Assembly: GCA_965196605.1 (NCBI GenBank)
Contig: CBDAKK010000008.1
Coordinates: 992,001-1,056,000, forward strand
Source: CBDAKK01 sp965196605
GTDB taxonomy: Bacteria > Spirochaetota > Spirochaetia > WTKD01 > G963693115
DNA length: 64,000 nt
Reading direction: 5' to 3'
This document shows positions 1 to 6,717 of this stretch, piece by piece; the first letter of the stretch is position 1, and each line of letters begins with the position of its first letter. The notes below the pieces were generated by a model. It did not search any database. It worked only from the letters and a program-made list of their open reading frames with translations, and was not told the origin of the DNA. A program made the translations under genes and the position numbers.

Positions 1-1
1 C

Positions 2-703
2 TTAAATGGAGATCCAAAACAAACTACGCTTATTGTGAAAAAGGGTGAAAGTTTGAAAGATATTGGGATACGTCAAAAACTTACGTACGCTTCAATCAAT
101 GGAGTAACGCGTAAACTAGAACGTTTTGAGCATAACAAGAAAAAGCATGATGAAAGCACAGCAATTACTTCTGACATAAACCTGTCGGTGGTGTGGAGTA
201 ACTCATGTGGCGCCACAGAAACTGAGCACCCGAAAGACAGGGCAGCACTCAAAAGACTTGTTGACAATGCTATCACAGGAAGCACGCCTAACCCCAATCT
301 CAACCACATTGACACCTCAGCTATCACTGACATGAATAAATTATTTGCAATCAAAGACACGTTCAATGGTGAGGTAGGGTGTTGGAACACGTCTAAAGTG
401 GAGAATATAGCGGCCATGTTTGATGGCGCTCGCGCTTTCAACCAAGACATTGGTAGGTGGAACACGTCTCAAGTGGAGAATATGGCGCTCATGTTTAATG
501 GCGCTTACGCTTTCAACCAAGACATTGGTAGGTGGAACACGTCTGAAGTGGAGGATATGCGCTACATGTTTTTGGGCGCTCGCGCTTTCAACCAAGACAT
601 TAGTGGCTGGAATGTAGATGAGGTAAAACACTGGACTCATATTTTCAATGGTGCGACAGAGATGCAAAAATATAAAAGAAAGTGGCCGCCAAAATTTAGA
701 TAA
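2..703 (+). CDS. BspA-like (DUF285) repeat lipoprotein, copy A, 5' end outside window
   Basis: This is the C-terminal part of a surface lipoprotein; the reading frame is open from base 2, so the start lies off the left edge. It matches the complete copy at 4721-5761 almost residue for residue. After a conserved N-terminal region (Cys-rich stretch with NSCGA) come three ~25-residue repeats of the form WNTS-x-VENM-xx-MF-xx-A-x-AFNQDIGRW. These are typical of BspA/DUF285 leucine-rich-like solenoid proteins, usually surface-exposed and often adhesin-like. The end is a distinct cap, WNVDEVKHW to KWPPKFR. The copy has two fewer repeats than the second one. Function is inferred from the family only. 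It sits directly upstream of phage tail genes, so a phage-borne surface protein is a possibility. Confidence 0.85.
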   Translation, partial: LNGDPKQTTLIVKKGESLKDIGIRQKLTYASINGVTRKLERFEHNKKKHDESTAITSDINLSVVWSNSCGATETEHPKDRAALKRLVDNAITGSTPNPNLNHIDTSAITDMNKLFAIKDTFNGEVGCWNTSKVENIAAMFDGARAFNQDIGRWNTSQVENMALMFNGAYAFNQDIGRWNTSEVEDMRYMFLGARAFNQDISGWNVDEVKHWTHIFNGATEMQKYKRKWPPKFR

Positions 704-1000
704 CCATCACCATAGTGTTATGAATTATGTGGGGGTAAGTGGTCGTGAGCCCTAGGCTCACGTGTGTACTGGCGCGCAATGCGTATTCCGTCCCGCGGCT
801 TGGACGCGCAAGGTTGCCTTAAGGGCTAAAGTGGTCATGAGCCTAGGGTTCATGTGTATATTGAGCGGCGGGGCTTGGACGCGCAAGGTAGCTTTAAGCA
901 CGTGAGGGTGCTTTGTGAGTGTAAGCAGCCTGCGCGGGTGTGCAGTGTGATTCTTTATGAATAAAGCGGTCGTGATCCGTAAGGCTCATGTGTGTACTGA
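704..1000. repeat. GC-rich palindromic repeat block after lipoprotein copy A
   Basis: This stretch holds no gene. It starts about 40 bases after the lipoprotein stop with the perfect inverted repeat CGTGAGCC-CTA-GGCTCACG (744-762), followed by partial copies of the ~92-bp unit that is tandemly repeated at 4157-4540. Each unit contains the words GCTTGGACGCGCAAGG and GCACGTGAGGGTGC. A second palindrome variant lies at 971-990. The same block follows both other lipoprotein copies (4092 onward and 5762 onward). It may end the lipoprotein transcript or act as recombination substrate. Confidence 0.8.
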
Positions 1001-1002
1001 GC

Positions 1003-1644
1003 GGCGGCGCTTGGGGTGTTGGTAACTTTATAGGCATTGCGATTTCTTTCAGTTCAGGCATGGGAAGCGCGTTAGAAGCGCAAGGAAAAATGCCGAAGCT
1101 TAAGAAAGACATAGCTGATGAAAAAGCAAAATTACCGAGCCTCACTGGCGATGCAAGAAAGGGTGCTGAAGAAAAGATTAAGAGGCTCGAAGGTGAGTTA
1201 TCCAGCCAGCCTGCGCAAATTGCTAGCGGGTGGTTGCAAGCGACCGACTCTGCGTTGAGTTATGCGGATGCTATTACCAATTATGTTATTACTGCACAAA
1301 ATGGAGCGACACAAGCACACATTGCAAACATAGACAGCGAAATAGCCGAGCTAGAGCGTCAAAAGGAATTATCCTTACAACTTACGTAAGAAGACGGCGC
1401 GAAAAAGTCTGAAATAATACGCGGGTATAACGAGGAAATAAAGAAACGGGAAGAAGAAAAGAAAAAAGCACAAGCAGAGCAAGCGGCGCCGTTACTGGAA
1501 CTCACACTACATGGCTTGATACTAGCGATTCTGACTATTCAATGGCAAATGATACTTTTTATGCTTCATTAATAGTACCAACATCAAACGAAAATCGACC
1601 TATAAATTACAGCATTAAAATATGGGACTGCACAAAAACAGGAT
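1003..1644 (+). pseudogene. decayed phage tail gene remnant, copy A
   Basis: A coding remnant enters directly from the repeat block without its own start. It reads SGGAWGVGNFIGIAIS, then a charged coiled-coil stretch (KLKKDIADEKAKL, IKRLEGEL, DSEIAELERQKE). A TAA at 1387-1389 interrupts the frame, after which the same frame continues as a Lys/Glu-rich coiled coil (GYNEEIKKREEEKKK). The coding sense then moves to another frame (WLDTSDSDYSMAND to KIWDCTKTG) and stops just before the next gene. So it has lost its 5' end and carries one nonsense codon and at least one frameshift. The glycine/alanine plus coiled-coil pattern would suit a tape-measure or fibre protein, but I do not recognise the family. 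The copy at 6070-6711 carries the same lesions. Confidence 0.65.
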
Positions 1645-1650
1645 GATTGT

Positions 1651-3711
1651 ATGATATCGCTTTTTCAGGTTGATGTGCCAGTCAAAGAAGTTTCTGCAGG
1701 CTTTGTTTTGGGAAACGGAATACGTGAAATATCTGATGCTACGAGCCTCGGGTATTTTAAAAAATGGATTACTGAACAGCCGAAAGAACACGCGAAAAGT
1801 TATGCGGTAATAAATTCATGCATTATTGACGGCTTTGTGTACCCGTACTTTAAAAAACGATCATTGGGCGAGTTAGAAGAAAAATATAGCACAAGTGTTA
1901 ATGATACTTTTTACATAAGAAACAGCATGCTCAAGTCATACCTCATACAAACTATGACACTTCAAGAAGCACAAGTATATGCCAGCGACATAGGCGATGC
2001 ACAAGGAACGTATCCATTACTTTCACATCAACAGGAAAAAGCAAAAATACCGAATGAATATTTTACAAACATTGGCGGGGCGTATGTTATTGATTATACT
2101 CCCATAGAAAAAACATATTTTCACACAATAAGCCCCGATTTTAATGATGTGGTACCACAAATGCCGAAGGATATTGTGGCTGCGGATGTGTATGGAATTG
2201 ATATAGCAAAGGATACCATAGGAGAGATTGGAAATAATTCATATAGACTTGATGTTACAAAAAAAATGTTAACAGTCGTTACGCCCAAATGGAAAAGCTA
2301 TCTTTCTGGGTTAAAAATAATTTCTCTCCAAAGATTAGATAGCATTTTTGGGCGGGCAGATATGCGGCTTATGCCATATTATTTTGGGAAGCAATCTGCA
2401 GGCACTAATCCGTATTCGTTTCAAACTCGCACGGATGTTACTGTCGATTTGATTAATTGTGATGGTGGTATTACAGATGAAGTGTATAAAAAATTGCTTG
2501 GGAGTATGGGCTATATTATTGCGTATGATAATAGAAAACCATATGTATATTATTCGGGTCGGATAAATAAAATAGCTTATAATGCAAAAAATGCGAAGAT
2601 TACTATTGATGACCCCTTGACGATATTTGACACGGAATTTTTGAAACCAATAAACCATTTTGAAAAAAAAGTTGATGATGACACACTCCTTCCAATTGCA
2701 TACGGAACTATAGAACATGCTCCCGTCTTTGATACTACATATGAAGTTACAACAAAAAATGCAGATGGTACAGAGGAAACGCAAACAGTGAATGAACTTA
2801 GGAAAATGTTTGCTAATCCCAATCATGCGCGATATACAATTCACAAAGTATATAACGATGGTGTCGAAATGCCTCAATCATTGTTTGATTGGAGGTCGGA
2901 AAGCAATGGTGTCATTACACTTCCGAAGTATAGTAGAAAAGATACAACAAAAAAAATTGATTATAAAAATGTATCCGTAACGTTTACAAGTGATGCCGCA
3001 AATAATGACCAATTTCATTATGGATCTTCCGCGTTTGAAGTTATTAAAGACATAGTCATAAGGTATTCAAATATCGATTATTCAAGTCTTTATTTTGATA
3101 GAGATAAAATAGAAGCTCAAAAATTTGAAAAGATAAATCTTTACATTTCTGATGGAACTGTCCGTGATGCATTAGAGAAAGTGTGTAAAGGTTCTTTTTT
3201 ATTTTTCTTCTCGAATGCAGACGGGGTGTATACTATAAAAAAACTTGTAGACGGATATTACAAAACTCATAACATAGAGCATGAGGCTATAGTTTCGATA
3301 CATGTGAAAAAAGACTCAAAGTACTATGGAAATGAAATAGTAGCATTGTATAGGCAAAATGCTAAGGGTGTTGGAACAAAACATGTGTACGAAAATGCTT
3401 ACTTCAAACAAGGACTCGTAAATCACAAAAGGACTATAAGAAAAGAAGTTAAGACACTTTTAACGGAAAAAGTAGACGCGATAAAATATGCAAAAGTAGT
3501 AGCAAGACGATATGCAAGCGAGCATACAACACTAGATATTGTGCTTGCAAAAGACATTATAGACATAGAAATACTTGATAAAGTACTGATAAAAACGCAA
3601 GAGGGCGGACATCATTTTTATACATCGGGCGAATTTCTTGTACTTAGTGTTGAACCTAAAACTAAAAAATTACAGCTTTTAGAAATAGAAAAGGAAGAGG
3701 TTGAATCATGA
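1651..3711 (+). CDS. putative phage tail tip/hub protein, copy A
   Basis: An intact 686-residue protein without signal peptide or membrane segment. It has many short beta-type segments. The middle (around residues 265-330, with VDLINCDGG and KITIDDPLTIFDTEF) resembles the hub/OB-type domains of phage tail tip proteins. The C-terminal third (YASEHTTLDIVLAKD) resembles the ends of tail-hub proteins. I do not recognise a named family, so the tail assignment is inferred from fold-like pattern and position. The gene starts seven bases after the tail-gene remnant and overlaps the next small gene by four bases (ATGA), a phage-type operon layout. It is AT-rich compared with the packaging genes to its right. 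The copy at 6718-8778 encodes an identical protein. Confidence 0.6.
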   Translation: MISLFQVDVPVKEVSAGFVLGNGIREISDATSLGYFKKWITEQPKEHAKSYAVINSCIIDGFVYPYFKKRSLGELEEKYSTSVNDTFYIRNSMLKSYLIQTMTLQEAQVYASDIGDAQGTYPLLSHQQEKAKIPNEYFTNIGGAYVIDYTPIEKTYFHTISPDFNDVVPQMPKDIVAADVYGIDIAKDTIGEIGNNSYRLDVTKKMLTVVTPKWKSYLSGLKIISLQRLDSIFGRADMRLMPYYFGKQSAGTNPYSFQTRTDVTVDLINCDGGITDEVYKKLLGSMGYIIAYDNRKPYVYYSGRINKIAYNAKNAKITIDDPLTIFDTEFLKPINHFEKKVDDDTLLPIAYGTIEHAPVFDTTYEVTTKNADGTEETQTVNELRKMFANPNHARYTIHKVYNDGVEMPQSLFDWRSESNGVITLPKYSRKDTTKKIDYKNVSVTFTSDAANNDQFHYGSSAFEVIKDIVIRYSNIDYSSLYFDRDKIEAQKFEKINLYISDGTVRDALEKVCKGSFLFFFSNADGVYTIKKLVDGYYKTHNIEHEAIVSIHVKKDSKYYGNEIVALYRQNAKGVGTKHVYENAYFKQGLVNHKRTIRKEVKTLLTEKVDAIKYAKVVARRYASEHTTLDIVLAKDIIDIEILDKVLIKTQEGGHHFYTSGEFLVLSVEPKTKKLQLLEIEKEEVES

Positions 3712-3812
3712 AACATTCTAAGAAGAAATTTTTATGCGTTAATGGTACCCACACAGCATACACGGGCTTTTTCTCAAGCTACTCGCCTCGGTATAGGTAT
3801 GATTGCACATAG
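3708..3812 (+). pseudogene. truncated chimeric copy of the 86-residue phage gene
   Basis: The first 17 codons (MKHSKKKFLCVNGTHTA) are identical to the intact gene at 8775-9035. Identity stops abruptly at about 3760, the right boundary of the duplicated block. The frame then runs into unrelated sequence and stops at 3810-3812, giving 34 residues. This is a recombination scar rather than a gene. Confidence 0.7.
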
Positions 3813-3843
3813 ATTTAGTCATGTTGTGTATAATAATTTCTAG
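3759..3843 (+). pseudogene. possible 3' end of an unrelated tail gene
   Basis: Immediately after the duplication junction another frame reads HTRAFSQATRLGIGMIAH and onward to a TAG at 3841-3843. The composition looks like genuine coding sequence from the C-terminus of a different gene, now without its 5' part. No family is recognised and the call rests on the look of the peptide only. Confidence 0.3.
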
Positions 3844-3861
3844 AGATTGCTTGGTATTTGT

Positions 3862-3969
3862 AGCCCTTTTTTACAGGGGATAATGTAATGTACTCTTTTT
3901 TGTACACATAATTATTTTTTGCTTTGTAAATCATTATATAGTAAGTGTTTATAAATTACTCTTTCGGGT
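3862..3969. repeat. 108-bp direct repeat, copy 1
   Basis: This segment matches 9173-9280 with a single visible difference (TTT versus TCT near the right end). In the second copy it carries the last codons of a plus-strand gene (SPFLQGIM) and, on the minus strand, the last codons of a small ORF (PERVIYKHLL and onward). In this copy both coding partners are broken. It marks the right edge of the first phage module and the left edge of a lipoprotein fragment. Confidence 0.85.
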
Positions 3970-4091
3970 TCAATTTCAACCAAGACATTAGTGGCTGGAA
4001 TGTAGATGAGGTAAAACACTGGACTGCTATTTTCAATGGTGCGACAGAGATGCAAAAATATAAAAGCAAGTGGCCGCCAAAATTTAGATAA
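3969..4091 (+). pseudogene. 3' fragment of a third DUF285 lipoprotein gene
   Basis: An open stretch of 40 codons starts abruptly after the 108-bp repeat and matches only the C-terminal cap of the lipoproteins (NFNQDISGWNVDEVKHW to KWPPKFR). It differs from both other copies at one residue (TAIF instead of THIF), so it derives from a separate allele. The start, signal peptide and repeats are missing. Confidence 0.8.
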
Positions 4092-4600
4092 CCATCACCA
4101 TAGTGTTATGAATTATGTGGGGGTAAGTGGTCGTGAGCCCTAGGCTCACGTGTGTACTGGCGCGCAATGCGTATTCCCCGTCCCGCGGCTTGGACGGGTA
4201 AGGTTGCTTTAGCACGTGAGGGTGCTTTTTGTATGTGCAAGCAGCCTGCGCTGGCGCGCAGTGCGTATTCCCCGTCCCGCGGCTTGGACGGGTAAGGTTG
4301 CTTTAGCACGTGAGGGTGCTTTTTGTATGTGCAAGCAGCCTGCGCTGGCGCGCAGTGCGTATTCCGCGGCGGGGCTTTGGACGCGCAAGGTAGCTTTAGC
4401 ACGTGAGGGTGCTTTGTGAGTGTAAGCGGCCTGCGCTGGTGTGCAGTGCGTATTCCGCGGCGGGGCTTGGACGCGCAAGGTAGCTTTAAGCGCGTGAGGG
4501 TGCTTTGTGAGTGTAAGCAGCCTGCGCGGGTGTGCAGTGTGATTCTTTATGAATAAAGCGGTCGTGAGCCGTAAGGCTCATGTGTGTACTGAGTGGCGGT
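4092..4600. repeat. tandem array of ~92-bp GC-rich repeats
   Basis: After the palindrome CGTGAGCC-CTA-GGCTCACG (4132-4150) four units follow with starts near 4157, 4251, 4345 and 4436, that is 94, 94 and 91 bases apart, and the array ends near 4540. Each unit contains a short hairpin (AGCAC/GTGCT) followed by T residues, so it could act as a weak terminator when read on the plus strand. A related palindrome (CGTGAGCC-GTAA-GGCTCATG) lies at 4563-4582. No gene is present; open frames here are by-products of the repeat. Confidence 0.85.
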
Positions 4601-4608
4601 ACTTGTAA

Positions 4609-4632
4609 GTGAGTGACATACTCACATGTCAC
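4609..4632. promoter_or_regulatory. two overlapping perfect inverted repeats upstream of the lipoprotein promoter
   Basis: GTGAGT-GACAT-ACTCAC (4609-4625) and GTGACAT-ACTCAC-ATGTCAC (4613-4632) share bases, so only one of the two can pair at a time. They lie about 20 bases upstream of the proposed -35 element. They could be an operator or an antitermination-type switch; this is inference from symmetry and position. Confidence 0.35.
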
Positions 4633-4651
4633 CTAAGGGTTACACTAACAC

Positions 4652-4680
4652 TGTACATTTCTCAATATTTTTTTTATAAT
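4652..4680 (+). promoter_or_regulatory. probable sigma-70 promoter of lipoprotein copy B
   Basis: A perfect -10 box TATAAT lies at 4675-4680, 40 bases before the start codon. The best -35 at a 17-base spacing is the weak TGTACA at 4652-4657. Confidence 0.45.
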
Positions 4681-4720
4681 TATAAGTACGAAACATTCTA
4701 TGTTCCTAAGAGAGGTTATT

Positions 4721-5761
4721 ATGAAACAAAGTACTGATAAAGCAATGAGCGTATTGCTCACAGCAAGCAAGGTAGTAATAATGGCGGTAATGCCCCTTGT
4801 ATTTTTGGGATGCGATGGAGCAGTGCGAGAGGGGGGAGGGACTCATCAGACAATTGGGATTAAGGTTACCGTGAGCCTTGCATTGCATGGAGGTATCTTA
4901 AATGGAGATCCAAAACAAACTACGCTTATTGTGAAAAAGGGTGAAAGTTTGAAAGATATTGGGATACGTCAAAAACTTACGTACGCTTCAATCAATGGAG
5001 TAACGCGTAAACTAGAACGTTTTGAGCATAACAAGAAAAAGCATGATGAAAGCACAGCAATTACTTCTGACATAAACCTGTCGGTGGTGTGGAGTAACTC
5101 ATGTGGCGCCAGAGAAACTGAGCACCCGAAAGACAGGGCAGCACTCAAAAGACTTGTTGACAATGCTATCACAGGAAGCACGCCTAACCCCAATCTCAAC
5201 CACATTGACACCTCAGCTATCACTGACATGAATAAATTATTTGCAATCAAAGACACGTTCAATGGTGAGGTAGGGTGTTGGAACACGTCTAAAGTGGAGA
5301 ATATGACGGGCATGTTTAATGGCGCTTACGCTTTCAACCAAGACATTGGTAGGTGGAACACGTCTCAAGTGGAGAATATGAGCAACATGTTTCCTAATGC
5401 TCGCGCTTTCAACCAAGACATTGGGGATTGGAACACGTCTAAAGTGGAGAATATGGAGAGCATGTTTGCTAGTGCTCGCGCTTTCAACCAAGACATTGGT
5501 AGGTGGAACACGTCTAAAGTGGAGAATATGGCGGGCATGTTTTCTAGCGCTGACGCTTTCAACCAAGACATTGGTAGGTGGAACACGTCTAAAGTGGAGA
5601 ATATGGTGGGCATGTTTTGGACCGCTGAGGCTTTCAACCAAGACATTAGTGGCTGGAATGTAGATGAGGTAAAACACTGGACTCATATTTTCGATGGTGC
5701 GACAGAGATGCAAAAATATAAAAGCAAGTGGCCGCCAAAATTTAGATCACCATCACCATAG
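4721..5761 (+). CDS. BspA-like (DUF285) repeat lipoprotein, copy B
   Basis: A complete gene of 346 codons. The ATG at 4721 is chosen over 4700 because AGAGG lies six bases upstream and because it begins directly with the signal peptide. A basic start and hydrophobic core end in LVFLGC, a relaxed spirochaete-type lipobox with the acylated Cys at residue 31. A ~140-residue N-terminal region precedes five 25-residue DUF285 repeats (MF-xx-A-x-AFNQDI-GxW-NTS-x-VENM) and the same cap as copy A (WNVDEVKHW). The repeats are nearly invariant except for five codon positions per unit (see findings). It is expected on the cell surface or periplasmic face; BspA proteins of oral treponemes are linked to adhesion, but the role here is unproven. 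It lies between two phage tail modules with its own promoter, so it could be a cargo gene. Confidence 0.85.
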   Translation: MKQSTDKAMSVLLTASKVVIMAVMPLVFLGCDGAVREGGGTHQTIGIKVTVSLALHGGILNGDPKQTTLIVKKGESLKDIGIRQKLTYASINGVTRKLERFEHNKKKHDESTAITSDINLSVVWSNSCGARETEHPKDRAALKRLVDNAITGSTPNPNLNHIDTSAITDMNKLFAIKDTFNGEVGCWNTSKVENMTGMFNGAYAFNQDIGRWNTSQVENMSNMFPNARAFNQDIGDWNTSKVENMESMFASARAFNQDIGRWNTSKVENMAGMFSSADAFNQDIGRWNTSKVENMVGMFWTAEAFNQDISGWNVDEVKHWTHIFDGATEMQKYKSKWPPKFRSPSP

Positions 5762-6066
5762 TGTTATGAATTATGTGGGGGTAAGTGGTCGTGAGCCCTA
5801 GGCTCACGTGTGTACTGGCGCGCAATGCGTATTCCCCGTCCCGCGGCTTGGACGCGCAAGGTTGCTTTAGCACGTGAGGGTGCTTTTTGTATGTGCAAGC
5901 AGCCTGCGCTGGCGCGCAGTGCGTATTCCGCGGCGGGGCTTTGGACGCGCAAGGTAGCTTTAGCACGTGAGGGTGCTTTGTGAGTGTAAGCGGCCTGCGC
6001 TGGTGTGCAGTGTGATTCTTTATGAATAAAGCGCAGTCATGAGCCGTAAGGATCACGTGTGTACTG
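5762..6066. repeat. GC-rich palindromic repeat block after lipoprotein copy B
   Basis: This is the same block as at 704-1000: perfect palindrome at 5790-5808, about two copies of the ~92-bp unit, then the hairpin CATGAGCC-GTAA-GGATCACG at 6038-6057. Compared with copy A (971-990), the base change in this last hairpin has moved to the opposite arm. No gene is present. Confidence 0.8.
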
Positions 6067-6069
6067 AGC

Positions 6070-6711
6070 GGCGGCGCTTGGGGTGTTGGTAACTTTATAG
6101 GCATTGCGATTTCTTTCAGTTCAGGCATGGGAAGCGCGTTAGAAGCGCAAGGAAAAATGCCGAAGCTTAAGAAAGACATAGCTGATGAAAAAGCAAAATT
6201 ACCGAGCCTCACTGGCGATGCAAGAAAGGGTGCTGAAGAAAAGATTAAGAGGCTCGAAGGTGAGTTATCCAGCCAGCCTGCGCAAATTGCTAGCGGGTGG
6301 TTGCAAGCGACCGACTCTGCGTTGAGTTATGCGGATGCTATTACCAATTATGTTATTACTGCACAAAATGGAGCGACACAAGCACACATTGCAAACATAG
6401 ACAGCGAAATAGCCGAGCTAGAGCGTCAAAAGGAATTATCCTTACAACTTACGTAAGAAGACGGCGCGAAAAAGTCTGAAATAATACGCGGGTATAACGA
6501 GGAAATAAAGAAACGGGAAGAAGAAAAGAAAAAAGCACAAGCAGAGCAAGCGGCGCCGTTACTGGAACTCACACTACATGGCTTGATACTAGCGATTCTG
6601 ACTATTCAATGGCAAATGATACTTTTTATGCTTCATTAATAGTACCAACATCAAACGAAAATCGACCTATAAATTACAGCATTAAAATATGGGACTGCAC
6701 AAAAACAGGAT
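6070..6711 (+). pseudogene. decayed phage tail gene remnant, copy B
   Basis: This is the second copy of the remnant at 1003-1644, displaced by 5067 bases, with the same in-frame TAA (now 6454-6456) and the same shift into the WLDTSDSDYSMAND frame. Because both copies share all lesions, the gene was already broken before duplication or the copies have since been homogenised. Confidence 0.65.
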
Positions 6712-6717
6712 GATTGT

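Noticed and set aside
4106..4478. Several overlapping ORFs with peptide repeats (ALRASAGCLHIQKAP-like) in the 4.1-4.5 kb array
   Set aside because: They are translations of the ~92-bp DNA repeat in several frames on both strands, with no ribosome sites or conserved family.
4157..4540. A CRISPR array
   Set aside because: The units are ~92 bp and repeat along their whole length; there are no unique spacers and no cas genes.
5281..5680. A diversity-generating retroelement behind the variable codons
   Set aside because: No reverse transcriptase gene or template repeat was found in the window, and variation is not limited to A positions. The pattern itself is kept as a finding.
5237..5713. Minus-strand ORFs with regular repeats (FRRVPPTNVLVES) opposite the lipoprotein
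   Set aside because: They mirror the 75-bp DUF285 repeats of the plus-strand gene; the period is a multiple of three, which keeps antisense frames open.
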